A DNA stretch of 64,000 bases from Streptomyces sp. NBC_00659 (GTDB lineage Bacteria; Actinomycetota; Actinomycetes; Streptomycetales; Streptomycetaceae): the NCBI RefSeq assembly GCF_036226925.1, contig NZ_CP109031.1, positions 930,001 through 994,000 of the forward strand, read 5' to 3'. This document shows positions 28,898 to 37,880 of the stretch, one piece after another. The notes under the pieces were generated by a model that worked only from the letters and a program-made list of their open reading frames with translations, did no database searches and was not told where the DNA came from. Within the stretch, counting starts at the first letter, position 1. Every line of letters begins with the position of its first letter. The translations under genes were made by a program, and so were the position numbers.

Positions 28898-29044
28898 GGT
28901 GTTCGCGTACCCCCAATACCAGGGGAAATCTGCGTACTGGCCCGTCAGCGACGGCCATTCCATTGTATTCCGGATCAATCCGGACGCTACGCCGTGCTCC
29001 TGGACCCGGTCACCGCTGACGGCACACGGTGAACGCGGACCCGG

Positions 29045-29863
29045 TCACTCCGGACGGTGCGCGACGGCTCCGAACATCGTCACGGACATGTGCAGGCCGC
29101 CCTGGCGCGCGGCTTCCGCGAGGTCCTCGTACAGGCGGTCGCGCTGCGTCTCGCCGATGAGTCCGCGGCTCAGCGCCGAGTCGCCCAGCATGCGGATGAG
29201 CGGCCAGGCGACCGACTTGTGGTCCTGGAGCAGCGCCTGCGATCCACGGTCGTCGATGACGAGGCCGGCCGCCGTCAGCCGTCCGACCAGCTTGCGTCCC
29301 GAGTACGGGTCGGTGGCCGCGGACAGCGCGCCGGTGGTGAGCGCGGCGATCGTGTCGGGGTCGCCGGGGTGCAGGATCGTGGTCGCCCAGTCGGTGTCCA
29401 GCAGGGCGACCCTCCCGCCGGGGCGCAGCACGCGCGCTATCTCGAAGACGGCCTTCTCCGGCTCCACGAGGTGCTGGAGAACCCGCTCGCACCACACCAC
29501 GTCGACGGTGGCGTCGGGCAGCGGCAGGGCGAGGGCGTCACCATCGGCGAACCGCGCCGCGCTGCGCTCCTCGGTGCCCCGCTGTTCGGCCACGGCGCGC
29601 AGTCCGGGGTTCGGCTCGATGCCGAGCACCCTGCCGCGCGGACCCACGGCCGCCGCGAGCCGCCGGGTCTGTGATCCGGTGCCCGCGCCGATGTCGAGCG
29701 CCCGCTCACCGGGCCGCACGGCCAGTGCCGCGTGTGCCCACGAACGCAGGCGCTGTACGCCGTCGTTGACGTCCTGGGCATCCAGGGCTCCCACCAGACG
29801 GGAGGTACTGTCCGCGCTGATGTTCTGCGCGTGGAATGCCGACGTAGGGCGCGTGTCCACCAT
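29045..29863 (-). CDS. class I SAM-dependent methyltransferase
   Basis: The 272-residue methyltransferase has motif I LDIGAGTGSQTRRLA at about residues 55-69, motif II GIEPNPGL, a post-motif acidic DGDALALPLPDATVDVVWCERVLQHL and RVLRPGGRVALLDTDW, the pattern of the UbiE/Methyltransf_11 group. The substrate is unknown. ATG 29863 is used (GTG 29872 also possible). The frame remains open far upstream, but that portion is a shadow of the MFS gene. It lies about 40 bp downstream of the MFS gene on the same strand, so the two are probably co-transcribed, an arrangement common where an exported product is also methylated. Confidence 0.88.
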   Translation of the reverse strand: MVDTRPTSAFHAQNISADSTSRLVGALDAQDVNDGVQRLRSWAHAALAVRPGERALDIGAGTGSQTRRLAAAVGPRGRVLGIEPNPGLRAVAEQRGTEERSAARFADGDALALPLPDATVDVVWCERVLQHLVEPEKAVFEIARVLRPGGRVALLDTDWATTILHPGDPDTIAALTTGALSAATDPYSGRKLVGRLTAAGLVIDDRGSQALLQDHKSVAWPLIRMLGDSALSRGLIGETQRDRLYEDLAEAARQGGLHMSVTMFGAVAHRPE

Positions 29864-29901
29864 GGCGGCCACTCTAGAACCACCATGGTCGTTTTTCGTA
29901 T

Positions 29902-31236
29902 TCAGATTGTGTAACGCCTCAAGGCCGGTGTGACAAAAGCGAGCACAAGCACCGCCACGATCACCAGCAGGCCTCCGCCGGCCACCGCGGCCGGTGCTCC
30001 GAAGGCCGAACCGGCCGTGCCGTGAAGGACATCGGCGACGCGCGGGCCGCCCACGACGACGACGGTGAAGACGCCCTGGAGCCGTCCGCGCATCTCGTCG
30101 GTGGCCGCGGACAGCAGGATCGCGCCGCGGAAGACCATGGAGACCATGTCGGCGACCCCGGCGACGGCCAGGAAGGCCACGGCGAGCCACAGACTGCCGC
30201 TGAGACCGAACCCCGCGATGGCGGCGCCCCAGGCCGCGACGGAGACGATGACCATCAGACCGTGCCGGCGGGCGCGGGAGAAGGTGCCCGACATCAGTCC
30301 GCCCACGACCGCGCCGATGGGGATCGCCGCGAACAGCAGTCCGAGCGCGAGGCCTTCGCCGTAGGAGCCGTACGTCTCGGCGGCGAGTTGAGGGAACAGC
30401 GCGCGCGGCATGCCGAGGACCATGGCGATGATGTCGGCGAGGAAGGACAGCAGCAGCACCTTGTGCAGGGCGATGTAGCGGAAACCGGCCACCACTTCGC
30501 GCAGGCCCGCGCGCTGGGAGGCCGTTCCGGTGAGGGGCGGCAGCGCCGGAAGGCGCAGGACGGCCCACACGGTGACGCACAGGGCGACGGCGTCGATCAG
30601 ATAGAGCTCGGGCAGCCCGATGAGGGGAATGAGGGCACCGGCGAGCATCGGCCCGGCCACCGAACCGGTCTGCATGACGGTCGCGCCGAGGGCGTTGGCC
30701 GCGGGCAGTTCGTCCGCCGGGACGAGCCGCGCGATGGACGCGCTGCGGGCCGGGGAGTTGAGGCCGAAGAACGCCTGCTGGAGGGCGAGCAGGACCATCA
30801 GGACGAGCACCGACTCCAGTTGGGTCACGGCCTGGACCCAGAAGAGCAGGGAGGTGACGGCTATCCCGATGTTGGTGACGAGGAGCAGCTTGCGGCGGTC
30901 CACGCTGTCGGCGACCGCACCGCCCCACAGGGCGAAGACCACGAGGGGCAGCAGGCCGGCGAGGCTCGCGTAGCCGACCCAGGCCGAGGAGCCGGTGATG
31001 TCGTAGATCTGCTTGGGCACGGCGACGGCGGTGAGCTGGCTGCCCACGGAGGTGACCGCGGTCGACGACCACAGCCGGCGGTAGGCGGGACGTCGCAGCG
31101 GCCGGGTGTCCATGGCCCATCGACGCCATCCGGAGCGGCCGGGCCGCTCGGTCTCCGCCTTCGCGTCGGGCTCCGCGGCGCCGCTGTCCGTACTGCTCTG
31201 GCTCGTGTCCACGCTCATCCTGGTTGCTCGATACAT
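29902..31236 (-). CDS. MFS exporter, EntS-like
   Basis: The 444-residue MFS_3 transporter has a 50-residue hydrophilic N-terminus (Ser/Glu/Pro-rich) followed by about 12 hydrophobic segments. The inter-helix motif WGGAVADSVDRRKLLL (about 104-119) and LNSPARSASIARLVP are typical of the enterobactin-exporter-like group. The substrate may be a siderophore or drug but cannot be told. ATG 31236 or ATG 31218 may be the start. It probably forms an operon with the downstream methyltransferase. Confidence 0.88.
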   Translation of the reverse strand: MYRATRMSVDTSQSSTDSGAAEPDAKAETERPGRSGWRRWAMDTRPLRRPAYRRLWSSTAVTSVGSQLTAVAVPKQIYDITGSSAWVGYASLAGLLPLVVFALWGGAVADSVDRRKLLLVTNIGIAVTSLLFWVQAVTQLESVLVLMVLLALQQAFFGLNSPARSASIARLVPADELPAANALGATVMQTGSVAGPMLAGALIPLIGLPELYLIDAVALCVTVWAVLRLPALPPLTGTASQRAGLREVVAGFRYIALHKVLLLSFLADIIAMVLGMPRALFPQLAAETYGSYGEGLALGLLFAAIPIGAVVGGLMSGTFSRARRHGLMVIVSVAAWGAAIAGFGLSGSLWLAVAFLAVAGVADMVSMVFRGAILLSAATDEMRGRLQGVFTVVVVGGPRVADVLHGTAGSAFGAPAAVAGGGLLVIVAVLVLAFVTPALRRYTI

Positions 31237-31584
31237 CTTTCGATTCGGGGATCACTATGGCCGAGCGCGGACGGCGCGTGTCCCCCGGGGGACGAGATCG
31301 GTGCACGGGGCGCCCGAAGACCGGCCCTGCGGGCCGGTCGCACGACCGGCGCACGGCGTCGCGACGGGGCGCATGACAGCGCACGCCCGGCGTGCGTCTG
31401 GGCGGGACGGATCACCTCGGTGGGGCGTGCAGGCGCACGGGCGTACGGCGCTGAGGGACGGCGCACGCCCGGAGCGGGGCTGGCGGCGTGTGGCGCGGGG
31501 CGGGGCGGGGCGGGGCGGGGCGGGCGGCGTGCGGGACGTTTGCGGCGGGCCGGGCGGTGCGGGCCGTACGTGCGGTGCGGCGGG
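31237..31584. other. 348-bp intergenic region, G-rich
   Basis: It lies between LysE (minus, ends 31585) and the MFS gene (minus, starts 31236). It holds short hairpins near 31321-31350 (CCGGCCC-TGC-GGGCCGG and GCCGGTCG..CGACCGGC) that could terminate lysE, another at 31381-31395, and the CGGGG array at 31494-31527. It should also hold the MFS promoter. No gene was seen. Confidence 0.5.
31494..31527 (+). repeat. CGGGG pentanucleotide array
   Basis: Five or six consecutive GGGGC units give runs of four guanines separated by single cytosines on the plus strand, a G-quadruplex-compatible pattern. It lies about 60-90 bp downstream of the lysE stop. Confidence 0.7.
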
Positions 31585-32196
31585 TCAGGCGCCGGCGATC
31601 AGGGTGGCGCCCATCGCGATCATGGTCGTGGCGACCAGACCGTCGAGCACGCGCCAGGACGCCGGCCGGGCGAGGAAGCGGCCGAACAGCCGCGCGCCGA
31701 ACCCCAGGGCGACGAACCAGCACAGGCTGGCGAGTGCCGCGCCCAGCCCGAACGTCCAGCGCAGCGATCCACGGTCTGCCGCCAGCGAGCCGAGCAGGAA
31801 CACGGTGTCGAGGTACACATGCGGGTTGAGCCACGTCAGGGCGAGGCAGGTGAGGACGGCACGGCGCCAGGAGCCCGGGGAGCCGGTGGCCGCCCGCAGG
31901 GCCGACGGCTTCAGCACCCGCCGGGCGGCGAGAACTCCGTAGACGACGAGGAAACAGCCGCCGATCAGCCCGACCGCGGTGAGCGCCGCGGGCCAGGCCA
32001 CCACCACCGCGCCGACCCCGCCGACTCCCAGCGCGATGAGCAGCGCGTCGGACAGGGCGCAGATGCCCACCACGGCGAGGACCGCGTCCCGGCGGACGCC
32101 CTGGCGCAGGACGAAGGCGTTCTGCGCGCCGATGGCGACGATGAGGGAAAGGCCGGCGCCGAATCCGGCGACCGCTGCGGCCAGGGCGTCTGTCAT
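31585..32196 (-). CDS. lysE: LysE-family basic amino-acid exporter
   Basis: This is a 203-residue LysE/ArgO-type exporter with about six transmembrane helices. It has the N-terminal GLSLIVAIGAQNAFVLRQG (about 14-32) and the central TWLNPHVYLDTVFLLG, both hallmarks of LysE. It exports lysine and/or arginine when intracellular levels rise. ATG 32196 is the start. It is divergent from a LysG/ArgP-type LysR regulator, the classical arrangement in actinobacteria. Confidence 0.93.
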   Translation of the reverse strand: MTDALAAAVAGFGAGLSLIVAIGAQNAFVLRQGVRRDAVLAVVGICALSDALLIALGVGGVGAVVVAWPAALTAVGLIGGCFLVVYGVLAARRVLKPSALRAATGSPGSWRRAVLTCLALTWLNPHVYLDTVFLLGSLAADRGSLRWTFGLGAALASLCWFVALGFGARLFGRFLARPASWRVLDGLVATTMIAMGATLIAGA

Positions 32197-32232
32197 GCCG
32201 TCGACGCTAGAAAACGGATCGCCGGAAGTACA

Positions 32233-32258
32233 GCTAAAGATTCTTACGTATCCTTAGC
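32233..32258. promoter_or_regulatory. LysG-type operator between lysE and its regulator
   Basis: Arms GCTAAAGAT and ATCCTTAGC are inverted with one mismatch around an 8-bp centre. The site is unusually AT-rich for this genome and lies 8 bp from the regulator start and 37 bp from the lysE start. It fits the T-N11-A dyads bound by LysR-type proteins. Confidence 0.65.
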
Positions 32259-32265
32259 CATCGTG

Positions 32266-33183
32266 ATGACGGAACTCCCCCTCGACCAGGTGCGCACACT
32301 GCTCGCGGTGGTCGACGAGGGCACCTTCGACGCGGCGGCCACGGCTCTCCATGTGACGCCCTCGGCGGTGAGCCAGCGGGTCAAGTCACTCGAACAGCGC
32401 ACCGGCAGGGTCCTGCTGACCCGGACGAAGCCGGTGCGCCCGACCGAGTCCGGCGAGATCGTGGTGCGTTTCGCGCGCCGGCTCGCCCGGCTGGAGCGCG
32501 ACGCGCACGCCGAGCTCGGCATGTCCGGATCCGGTGAGCCCACACGGCTGTCGGTCGCCGTGAACGCCGACTCGCTGGCGACCTGGTTCCTGCCGGCGCT
32601 CGCCCGTGTGCCGGGCGAACTGCGGCTGTGCTTCGAACTGCGCCGGGAGGACGAGGACCACACCGCGGCCCTGCTGCGCGAGGGAACCGTCATGGCGGCG
32701 GTCACCTCGTCGCCCGACCCGGTGGCCGGCTGCTCCGTGCGCGCCCTCGGGATCATGCGCTATCTGCCGGTGGCGAGCCCCGGCTGCGCCGAGCAGTGGC
32801 TCGGCACGACGACCGGCACACCCCTGCACGAGCTGATCGGCTCCGCCCCCGTGGTGGCGTTCGACCGCAACGACGACATCCAGGACGACTTCGTCCGCGC
32901 CCTCACGGGCGGTCCCGGCGGGAGCGCGCTGCGCCACTTCGTCCCCACGTCGGAGGGGTTCGTCGACGCCGTGGCGGCCGGAATGGGCTGGGGCATGGTG
33001 CCCGAGGTCCAGGCGGCACCGCTGCTGCGCGCCGGAAGACTGGTCCCTCTCGCGGCGGGCCGGGTCATCGACGTCCCCTTGTTCTGGCAGCAGTGGAAGC
33101 TCGACTTCCCCGCCCTCGGCGCGCTGGCCGAGGCGGTGACGGCCGTCGCCGCCGAGACGCTGCGGCCCGGACCGGCCTCCTGA
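32266..33183 (+). CDS. lysG: LysG/ArgP-type LysR-family regulator
   Basis: This is a 305-residue LysR regulator. The N-terminal winged helix is LDQVRTLLAVVDEGTFDAAATALHVTPSAVSQRVKSLEQ (pattern at about residues 5-43), and the C-terminal effector domain has the ArgP-like sequence CFELRREDEDHTAALLREG. It should activate the divergent lysE in response to basic amino acids. ATG 32266 is used (GTG 32263 adjoins it). The reading frame is open far upstream as an antisense shadow of lysE and the MFS gene. Confidence 0.93.
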   Translation: MTELPLDQVRTLLAVVDEGTFDAAATALHVTPSAVSQRVKSLEQRTGRVLLTRTKPVRPTESGEIVVRFARRLARLERDAHAELGMSGSGEPTRLSVAVNADSLATWFLPALARVPGELRLCFELRREDEDHTAALLREGTVMAAVTSSPDPVAGCSVRALGIMRYLPVASPGCAEQWLGTTTGTPLHELIGSAPVVAFDRNDDIQDDFVRALTGGPGGSALRHFVPTSEGFVDAVAAGMGWGMVPEVQAAPLLRAGRLVPLAAGRVIDVPLFWQQWKLDFPALGALAEAVTAVAAETLRPGPAS

Positions 33184-33373
33184 ATCACTCGCTTCCCGAC
33201 AGCTCCCGAAGCGGGCCCGAGCCGGTATGTTCACGCTGAGCGCATTCGGGCGCGGCCGGGAAGAATGGCCTCACCTCCCGGTACCGCGGAGGACGTCGAG
33301 GTGCGGTGAGCGGCCCGAGAGGCGCATTCTTGCTGTGTTACCCCCCTGGTGGCGGGCGGACGAGGGCAGATCG

Positions 33374-35914
33374 ATGACAGGGAGCGCCGAGCGTGAGGAC
33401 CAGGCGCTGGACAGCCTGACCTCCCTGCTCAGTGACGCGGTGACGGACGCGATCCGGGCCGCCCGCGGCTTCGCGGGGGGCGTGTACCTGCGCTCCCGCA
33501 CACCCGGCCTGCTGCGGCTCGCCGTACTCGCGGGGCTGCCGGGGCCCCTCTTTCGCCCCTGGTCACGGATGCACGTGGACCGGCCGTTCCCGGTCGCGGA
33601 CGCCCATCGGCTCGGTGTCGAGGTGCTCCTCGCCGATCCGACGGAGACGATGCGCCGCTATCCGCAGCTCGCGGCGGGGCTGCCGTTCCAGTTCGGTTCG
33701 CTCTACGTGCCGGTCGTGAGCGACTCCACCCCGTACGGCGTCCTGACGGTGCTGCGCCCGCCCGCCTCCGACGCCACCGAGGTCCTGCCGGACCGCGACC
33801 GGATGACGGCGGTGGCGGCGGACCTCGGAGCAGCCCTGGCGAAGCTGGACAGGGACGGGTCCTCGGTCCTGTGGGACGGCGACCCCATCGGAACCCGGCC
33901 GCCGGTCGACGGCCCGTCCACCCGGTGCGTCGGGGGATTCACCTGGGATCCGGAGGACGGCACGCTGCTCGCGGACGACGCCCTGTGGGCGCTGCTGGAA
34001 ATACCCCAGGAGGATTTCGCGGGCACCCCTGAGGCCTTCGCGGACGCGCTGGCCCACGACGAGCCCCGGTTGCTGCTGGCCGCCCTGCGCGAGACCGCCG
34101 CCGGCCGGCCCCCGCCCCATCCCCTGCCCGTACGGACCGGCAACGGCGGACTGCGGCTCCTCGAACTGTGGACAGCGGGAGGATCGGACGATCCGCCGTT
34201 CCGGGTCAGCGGCGCGCTCGTCGACCCGGGGCCGGGACCGGCGGCGGACGGGGCGGCCGACCAGCTCCCCGAGGGCGTCTTCTCGATCGACCGGATCGGG
34301 CTGATCACCTACGCCAACCCGCGTGCCGGCGAGCTGCTCGGCCGCCCGCGCGCCGAGCTGCTGGGGCGGCTGCTGTGGGACGCGGTGCCCTGGATGGACC
34401 ACCCCGCCTACGAGGATCACCTGCGCAGCGCGCTGTTCTCACCGGACCCGGTGCACTTCCGGGCCCGCAGCCCGCTGGGACACGGCACCGCGACGACTCC
34501 GGGACACCTGACGGGAACCTGGCTGAGCTTCTCCGTCTATCCGGGTCCGCACGGGGTGACCTGCAAGATCACGCCTCTGGGACGGGCCTCGGGGGCCGCC
34601 GGGAATGCCCCGTTCGACCTGGAGGCGACGCAGGTCGCAGGGGCCGGGACCGAAGAGCCCGACACCGGTGCCCCGGGCACGGCACCGCAGTACCGGCCCA
34701 TCGTTCTCGCGATCGCCCTGACCGAGGCGGTGACCGCGCGGCAGGTGTCCGAGGTGGTGATGCGCGAGCTGCTGCCCGCGTTCGGCAGCCGCCGCCTGGC
34801 CATCTATCTGCTCCAGGACCGCAGGCTCTATCTGGCCTGGGAGACCGGCTTCCCGCAAGGATTCCTCGCTCCCTTCGACGGTGTGGGCCTGGACGCCAAA
34901 CTGCCCGGGGTCGAGTCGCTCACCAGCGGCCGGCCGCTCTTCTTCGAGTCGATGCAACAGCTCGCCGCCGCCTATCCGGGCATCTCCCTGGACGCCACCG
35001 TCGGCGCCCGTGCCTTCCTTCCGCTGATCGCCTCCGGACGACCGGTCGGCTCCTGCATCCTCGGGTTCGACCGGCCGCGCGACTTCAGCACCGAGGAACG
35101 TACGGTCCTCACCGCGCTCGCCGGGCTGATCGCGCAGTCCCTGGAACGGGCGAGGCGCTACGACAGCGAGGCGGCACTCGCCCGCGGGCTCCAGGAGGCC
35201 CTGCTGCCGCACCGGTTGTCGGCACACCCCCTCGTGGAGACCGCGGGCCGCTATCTGCCCGGCACCGTCGGCATGGACGTGGGCGGCGACTGGTACGACG
35301 TCGTCGAGGCCGGCGACGGACTCGCCCTCGTCATCGGGGACGTCCAGGGCCACGGCGTCCAGGCCGCCGCCACCATGGGTCAACTCCGCAGCGCGGTAAG
35401 GGCGTTCGCCCTCGGGGACCATCCTCCGGACGAGGTGATGAGCGGCACCAACCGGCTGCTCATCGACCTCGATCCGGGCCAGTTCGCGAGTTGCTGCTAC
35501 GTCCGGGTGGATCCGTTGACCGGTGTCGCGCAGGCGGCGCGGGCCGGGCATCCGCAGCCGCTGCTGCGCCACCCCGACGGCCGCACCGAGGTTCTGGACC
35601 TGCCGGGCGGTGTGGTGCTGGGCGTGGACCCGCACGCCGACTACCCCGTGACGGACCTGGTGCTGGAGCCCGAGGCCGTACTGGCCCTGTACACGGACGG
35701 GCTGGTCGAGCGGCCCGGCACGGACATCGACGACGGGATCGAGGCCCTTCGCTCGACCCTGGCCGACGCGGACCCCCCGCGGCACCGCACGGCGGGCGGT
35801 CCGTCCCTGTCCAGCGCCGCCGATCTGCTCACCGCGGACGCCCGGAGGGCCAACGAACGCCCCGACGACATCGCGCTGCTGCTCACCACCCGCCGGCCGC
35901 CCGGCGAGGGGTGA
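33374..35914 (+). CDS. multidomain PP2C/SpoIIE phosphatase (GAF-PAS-GAF)
   Basis: This 846-residue signalling protein has, in order, an N-terminal GAF-like domain (about 10-170), a short PAS-like segment (about 185-290), a PAS domain with EGVFSIDRIGLITYANPRAGELLG (about 300-400), a second GAF domain (about 460-610) and a C-terminal SpoIIE-type PP2C domain (about 640-840). The metal-binding motifs GGDWYDVV and IGDVQGHG are intact, as is the late acidic ERPDDIALL. It likely dephosphorylates an anti-anti-sigma factor in response to a ligand or redox cue. ATG 33374 has GAGGG 9-13 nt upstream. No sigma factor is adjacent; the RsbW-like ATPases at 7.3 and 15.2 kb are possible partners. Confidence 0.9.
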   Translation: MTGSAEREDQALDSLTSLLSDAVTDAIRAARGFAGGVYLRSRTPGLLRLAVLAGLPGPLFRPWSRMHVDRPFPVADAHRLGVEVLLADPTETMRRYPQLAAGLPFQFGSLYVPVVSDSTPYGVLTVLRPPASDATEVLPDRDRMTAVAADLGAALAKLDRDGSSVLWDGDPIGTRPPVDGPSTRCVGGFTWDPEDGTLLADDALWALLEIPQEDFAGTPEAFADALAHDEPRLLLAALRETAAGRPPPHPLPVRTGNGGLRLLELWTAGGSDDPPFRVSGALVDPGPGPAADGAADQLPEGVFSIDRIGLITYANPRAGELLGRPRAELLGRLLWDAVPWMDHPAYEDHLRSALFSPDPVHFRARSPLGHGTATTPGHLTGTWLSFSVYPGPHGVTCKITPLGRASGAAGNAPFDLEATQVAGAGTEEPDTGAPGTAPQYRPIVLAIALTEAVTARQVSEVVMRELLPAFGSRRLAIYLLQDRRLYLAWETGFPQGFLAPFDGVGLDAKLPGVESLTSGRPLFFESMQQLAAAYPGISLDATVGARAFLPLIASGRPVGSCILGFDRPRDFSTEERTVLTALAGLIAQSLERARRYDSEAALARGLQEALLPHRLSAHPLVETAGRYLPGTVGMDVGGDWYDVVEAGDGLALVIGDVQGHGVQAAATMGQLRSAVRAFALGDHPPDEVMSGTNRLLIDLDPGQFASCCYVRVDPLTGVAQAARAGHPQPLLRHPDGRTEVLDLPGGVVLGVDPHADYPVTDLVLEPEAVLALYTDGLVERPGTDIDDGIEALRSTLADADPPRHRTAGGPSLSSAADLLTADARRANERPDDIALLLTTRRPPGEG

Positions 35915-35989
35915 ACGCCCGGGGCGGACACCCGTCCGGACCGCTCACGGTGACACGGGCCGGACGGATGCCCGAGGGCCTGAGACGCA

Positions 35990-36059
35990 TGTCAGTGGGC
36001 CCGACCGATGTCAGTAGGCCGGACCGATCCCAGTGGGCCCGACCGATGTCAGTGGGCCG
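35990..36059 (+). repeat. 19-bp tandem repeat at aldo/keto reductase 3' end
   Basis: There are 3.7 units of TGTCAGTGGGCCCGACCGA (35990-36008, 36009-36027, 36028-36046, partial 36047-36059) with few mismatches. The last unit covers the stop codon and final codons of the aldo/keto reductase. Confidence 0.85.
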
Positions 36060-37035
36060 CGTCCAGACGGGCCCGCTGGTCCGGAGTCAGTTCCAGGTCC
36101 ACCGCGGCCAGGTTCTCCTCCAGCTGGGCCACCGAGGAGGCGCCGGCCAGCGGGATCACGGGCAGCTCGCCGCCCATCTGCCAGGCCAGCACGACCTGGT
36201 TGAGGGTCGCCCCCGTCTCCTTCGCCACCTCCTTGAGCACGGTGAGCCGGGCGGTGTTTCCCGGGTGGTCGTAGTCGGACGCAAGCGGCTTGTCCCGGCG
36301 CCCGTAGGCGCCGCCCAGCAGCGGCGAGTAGGCGACGAGCGTCAGCCCGGGCTCCGCCCCCAGGTAGCTGAGGAGTTCACCGGTCGCGGCGCCGAGTCCG
36401 CCCTCGGGGAAGAGCCCGCTGGGTACGTCGGAACGCGGGCGCAGCAGGCTGTGGTGGTACTGGAGGACCTCGTAGCCGGGCAGTCCGGCCAGGGCGGCCA
36501 GGGCGCGGGCCCGTTCCACACGCCAGACGGCGTGGTTGCTCACCCCGAGGAGTCCGACGCTGCCTGCCGCAACGAGTTCGGCGAACGCCTGGACGGTCTC
36601 GCCCGGTTCGACGGTGCGGTCCTCTATGTGCGCGTACAGAAGGTCGATCTTCTCCACGCCGAGGCGTTCCCGGCTCCGCTCGGAGGCCTCGCGGATCACC
36701 TTGGCCGACAGTCCCTCGGGGTTGTCGACGTAGCCGGTCCCCGGGGCGAGCGGGCGTGCGCCGAGCTTGGTCGCGAGGACGATCTCGTCGCCGACGCCCC
36801 GGCTGCGCCGCCAGCGTCCGAGCAGTTCCTCGCTCTGGCCGCCCTGCCCGCCGTCGGTCCAGAAGGCGTAGTTGTCCGAGGTGTCGATGAAGTTGCCGCC
36901 GGCCTCGGCATAGCGGTCCAGTACGGCGAACGACGTCTTCTCGTCGGTCAGTGAGCCGAACAGCATCGCGCCGAGCGCGAGCACACTCACCTCACGGCGG
37001 GTCGCCGGGTCCGTGCCGATCGTGCGGTAGCGCAT
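36049..37035 (-). CDS. aldo/keto reductase
   Basis: The 328-residue (alpha/beta)8 NADPH-dependent oxidoreductase has FIDTSDNYAFW (catalytic Asp and Tyr, about 49-59), ATKLG with the catalytic Lys, the IEDR loop where the fourth residue of the tetrad is usually His (YAHIEDRTVEP), and a C-terminal coenzyme loop (VIPLAGASSVAQLEENL). It belongs to the actinobacterial YajO/AKR-like group. ATG 37035 is preceded by GGGAGGGAA, partly inside the 3' arm of the upstream hairpin. Its 3' end merges into a 19-bp tandem repeat. Confidence 0.9.
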   Translation of the reverse strand: MRYRTIGTDPATRREVSVLALGAMLFGSLTDEKTSFAVLDRYAEAGGNFIDTSDNYAFWTDGGQGGQSEELLGRWRRSRGVGDEIVLATKLGARPLAPGTGYVDNPEGLSAKVIREASERSRERLGVEKIDLLYAHIEDRTVEPGETVQAFAELVAAGSVGLLGVSNHAVWRVERARALAALAGLPGYEVLQYHHSLLRPRSDVPSGLFPEGGLGAATGELLSYLGAEPGLTLVAYSPLLGGAYGRRDKPLASDYDHPGNTARLTVLKEVAKETGATLNQVVLAWQMGGELPVIPLAGASSVAQLEENLAAVDLELTPDQRARLDAAH

Positions 37036-37043
37036 GGTGTTCC

Positions 37044-37082
37044 CTCCCGTTCGGGCCCGAAGTCCCCGGGCCCGAACGGGAG
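37044..37082 (-). terminator. terminator of the Nudix gene, adjoining next RBS
   Basis: A 16-bp perfect stem (37044-37059 with 37067-37082) and a 7-nt loop lie 25 bp after the Nudix stop. Its distal arm contains part of the aldo/keto reductase Shine-Dalgarno sequence. Confidence 0.8.
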
Positions 37083-37107
37083 TCTGGTCGTTGGAGTGCT
37101 CTTGAGG

Positions 37108-37773
37108 TCAAGCCTTGGCGAAGGGCCCCTCCAGGGCGGCCCACTGCAACAGCATGATCGTCTTGGCGTCCGCGATCTCCCCGGTGCGGATCATCGACAG
37201 GGCTTCACGGAAGGGCAGTTCGACCACCTCGATGTCCTCCCCCTCCTCGTCGAGTCCGCCGCCCTCGTGGGTGCGGGTGGACGGGCCGTAGGAGGCGGCG
37301 TAGAAACTCACCCGTTCGGTGACCGAACCCGGGCTCATGTAGACGTCGAAGACGTGTTCCACCGCGCCGACGGTGTGCCCGGTCTCCTCGATGACCTCGC
37401 GCCGTACGGCGTCCTCGGGGTGCTCGTCCTCCTCGTCGAGGAGGCCGCCGGGTGTCTCGACCAGCATGCCGTCCGGGTGCCCGTTGACATACACGGGATA
37501 GCGGAACTGCCTGGTCAGCAGCACGGTTTCACGCTCGGTGTCGTACAGCAGGAGGGTGGCTCCGTTGCCGCGGTCGTGGGTCTCGCGCTCCTGGGTGCTC
37601 CAGGTCCCGTCGGCCAGCTGGAGGTCGAAGGTGGTGGTGCGCTCCACGTACCAGTGGCAGGACAGAAGGTGCACGTCGCGGATCCTGACCCGGGGGTTGC
37701 CGGTCAGGTCGCGGCCCGTCCGGTCGAGTCCGGTCCGGCCCCGGCGGTCGGGGGTGTCGATGCCGGCGGTCAT
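37108..37773 (-). CDS. Nudix hydrolase, NudK-like
   Basis: This 221-residue protein has the Nudix box GGLLDEEDEHPEDAVRREVIEETG. Flanking blocks RDRGNGATLLLYDTERETVLLTRQFR, YMSPGSVTERVSFY and GEDIEVVELPF are strikingly like E. coli NudK. It probably hydrolyses GDP-mannose or a related nucleotide sugar. The C-terminus has the GEIADAKTIMLLQW helix seen in that family. ATG 37773 is used because family similarity starts shortly after it; an in-frame ATG is at 37827. A hairpin terminator follows. Confidence 0.88.
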   Translation of the reverse strand: MTAGIDTPDRRGRTGLDRTGRDLTGNPRVRIRDVHLLSCHWYVERTTTFDLQLADGTWSTQERETHDRGNGATLLLYDTERETVLLTRQFRYPVYVNGHPDGMLVETPGGLLDEEDEHPEDAVRREVIEETGHTVGAVEHVFDVYMSPGSVTERVSFYAASYGPSTRTHEGGGLDEEGEDIEVVELPFREALSMIRTGEIADAKTIMLLQWAALEGPFAKA

Positions 37774-37880
37774 CGCGCGCGGGCCCGGCGGGCGCGGGAG
37801 TTGTCGTTCATGGGCACTGTCTACCATCCCGAGACCAAGGTCCTGGTCACAGCGGGGCTTCGCCCGTCTAGGCTCACGGC

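Noticed and set aside
29864..31384. Upstream extension of the methyltransferase frame
   Set aside because: Off-phase reading of the MFS gene; the methyltransferase domain starts after 29863.
30022..32265. Upstream extension of the LysR frame
   Set aside because: Antisense to the MFS and lysE genes; the regulator begins at 32266.
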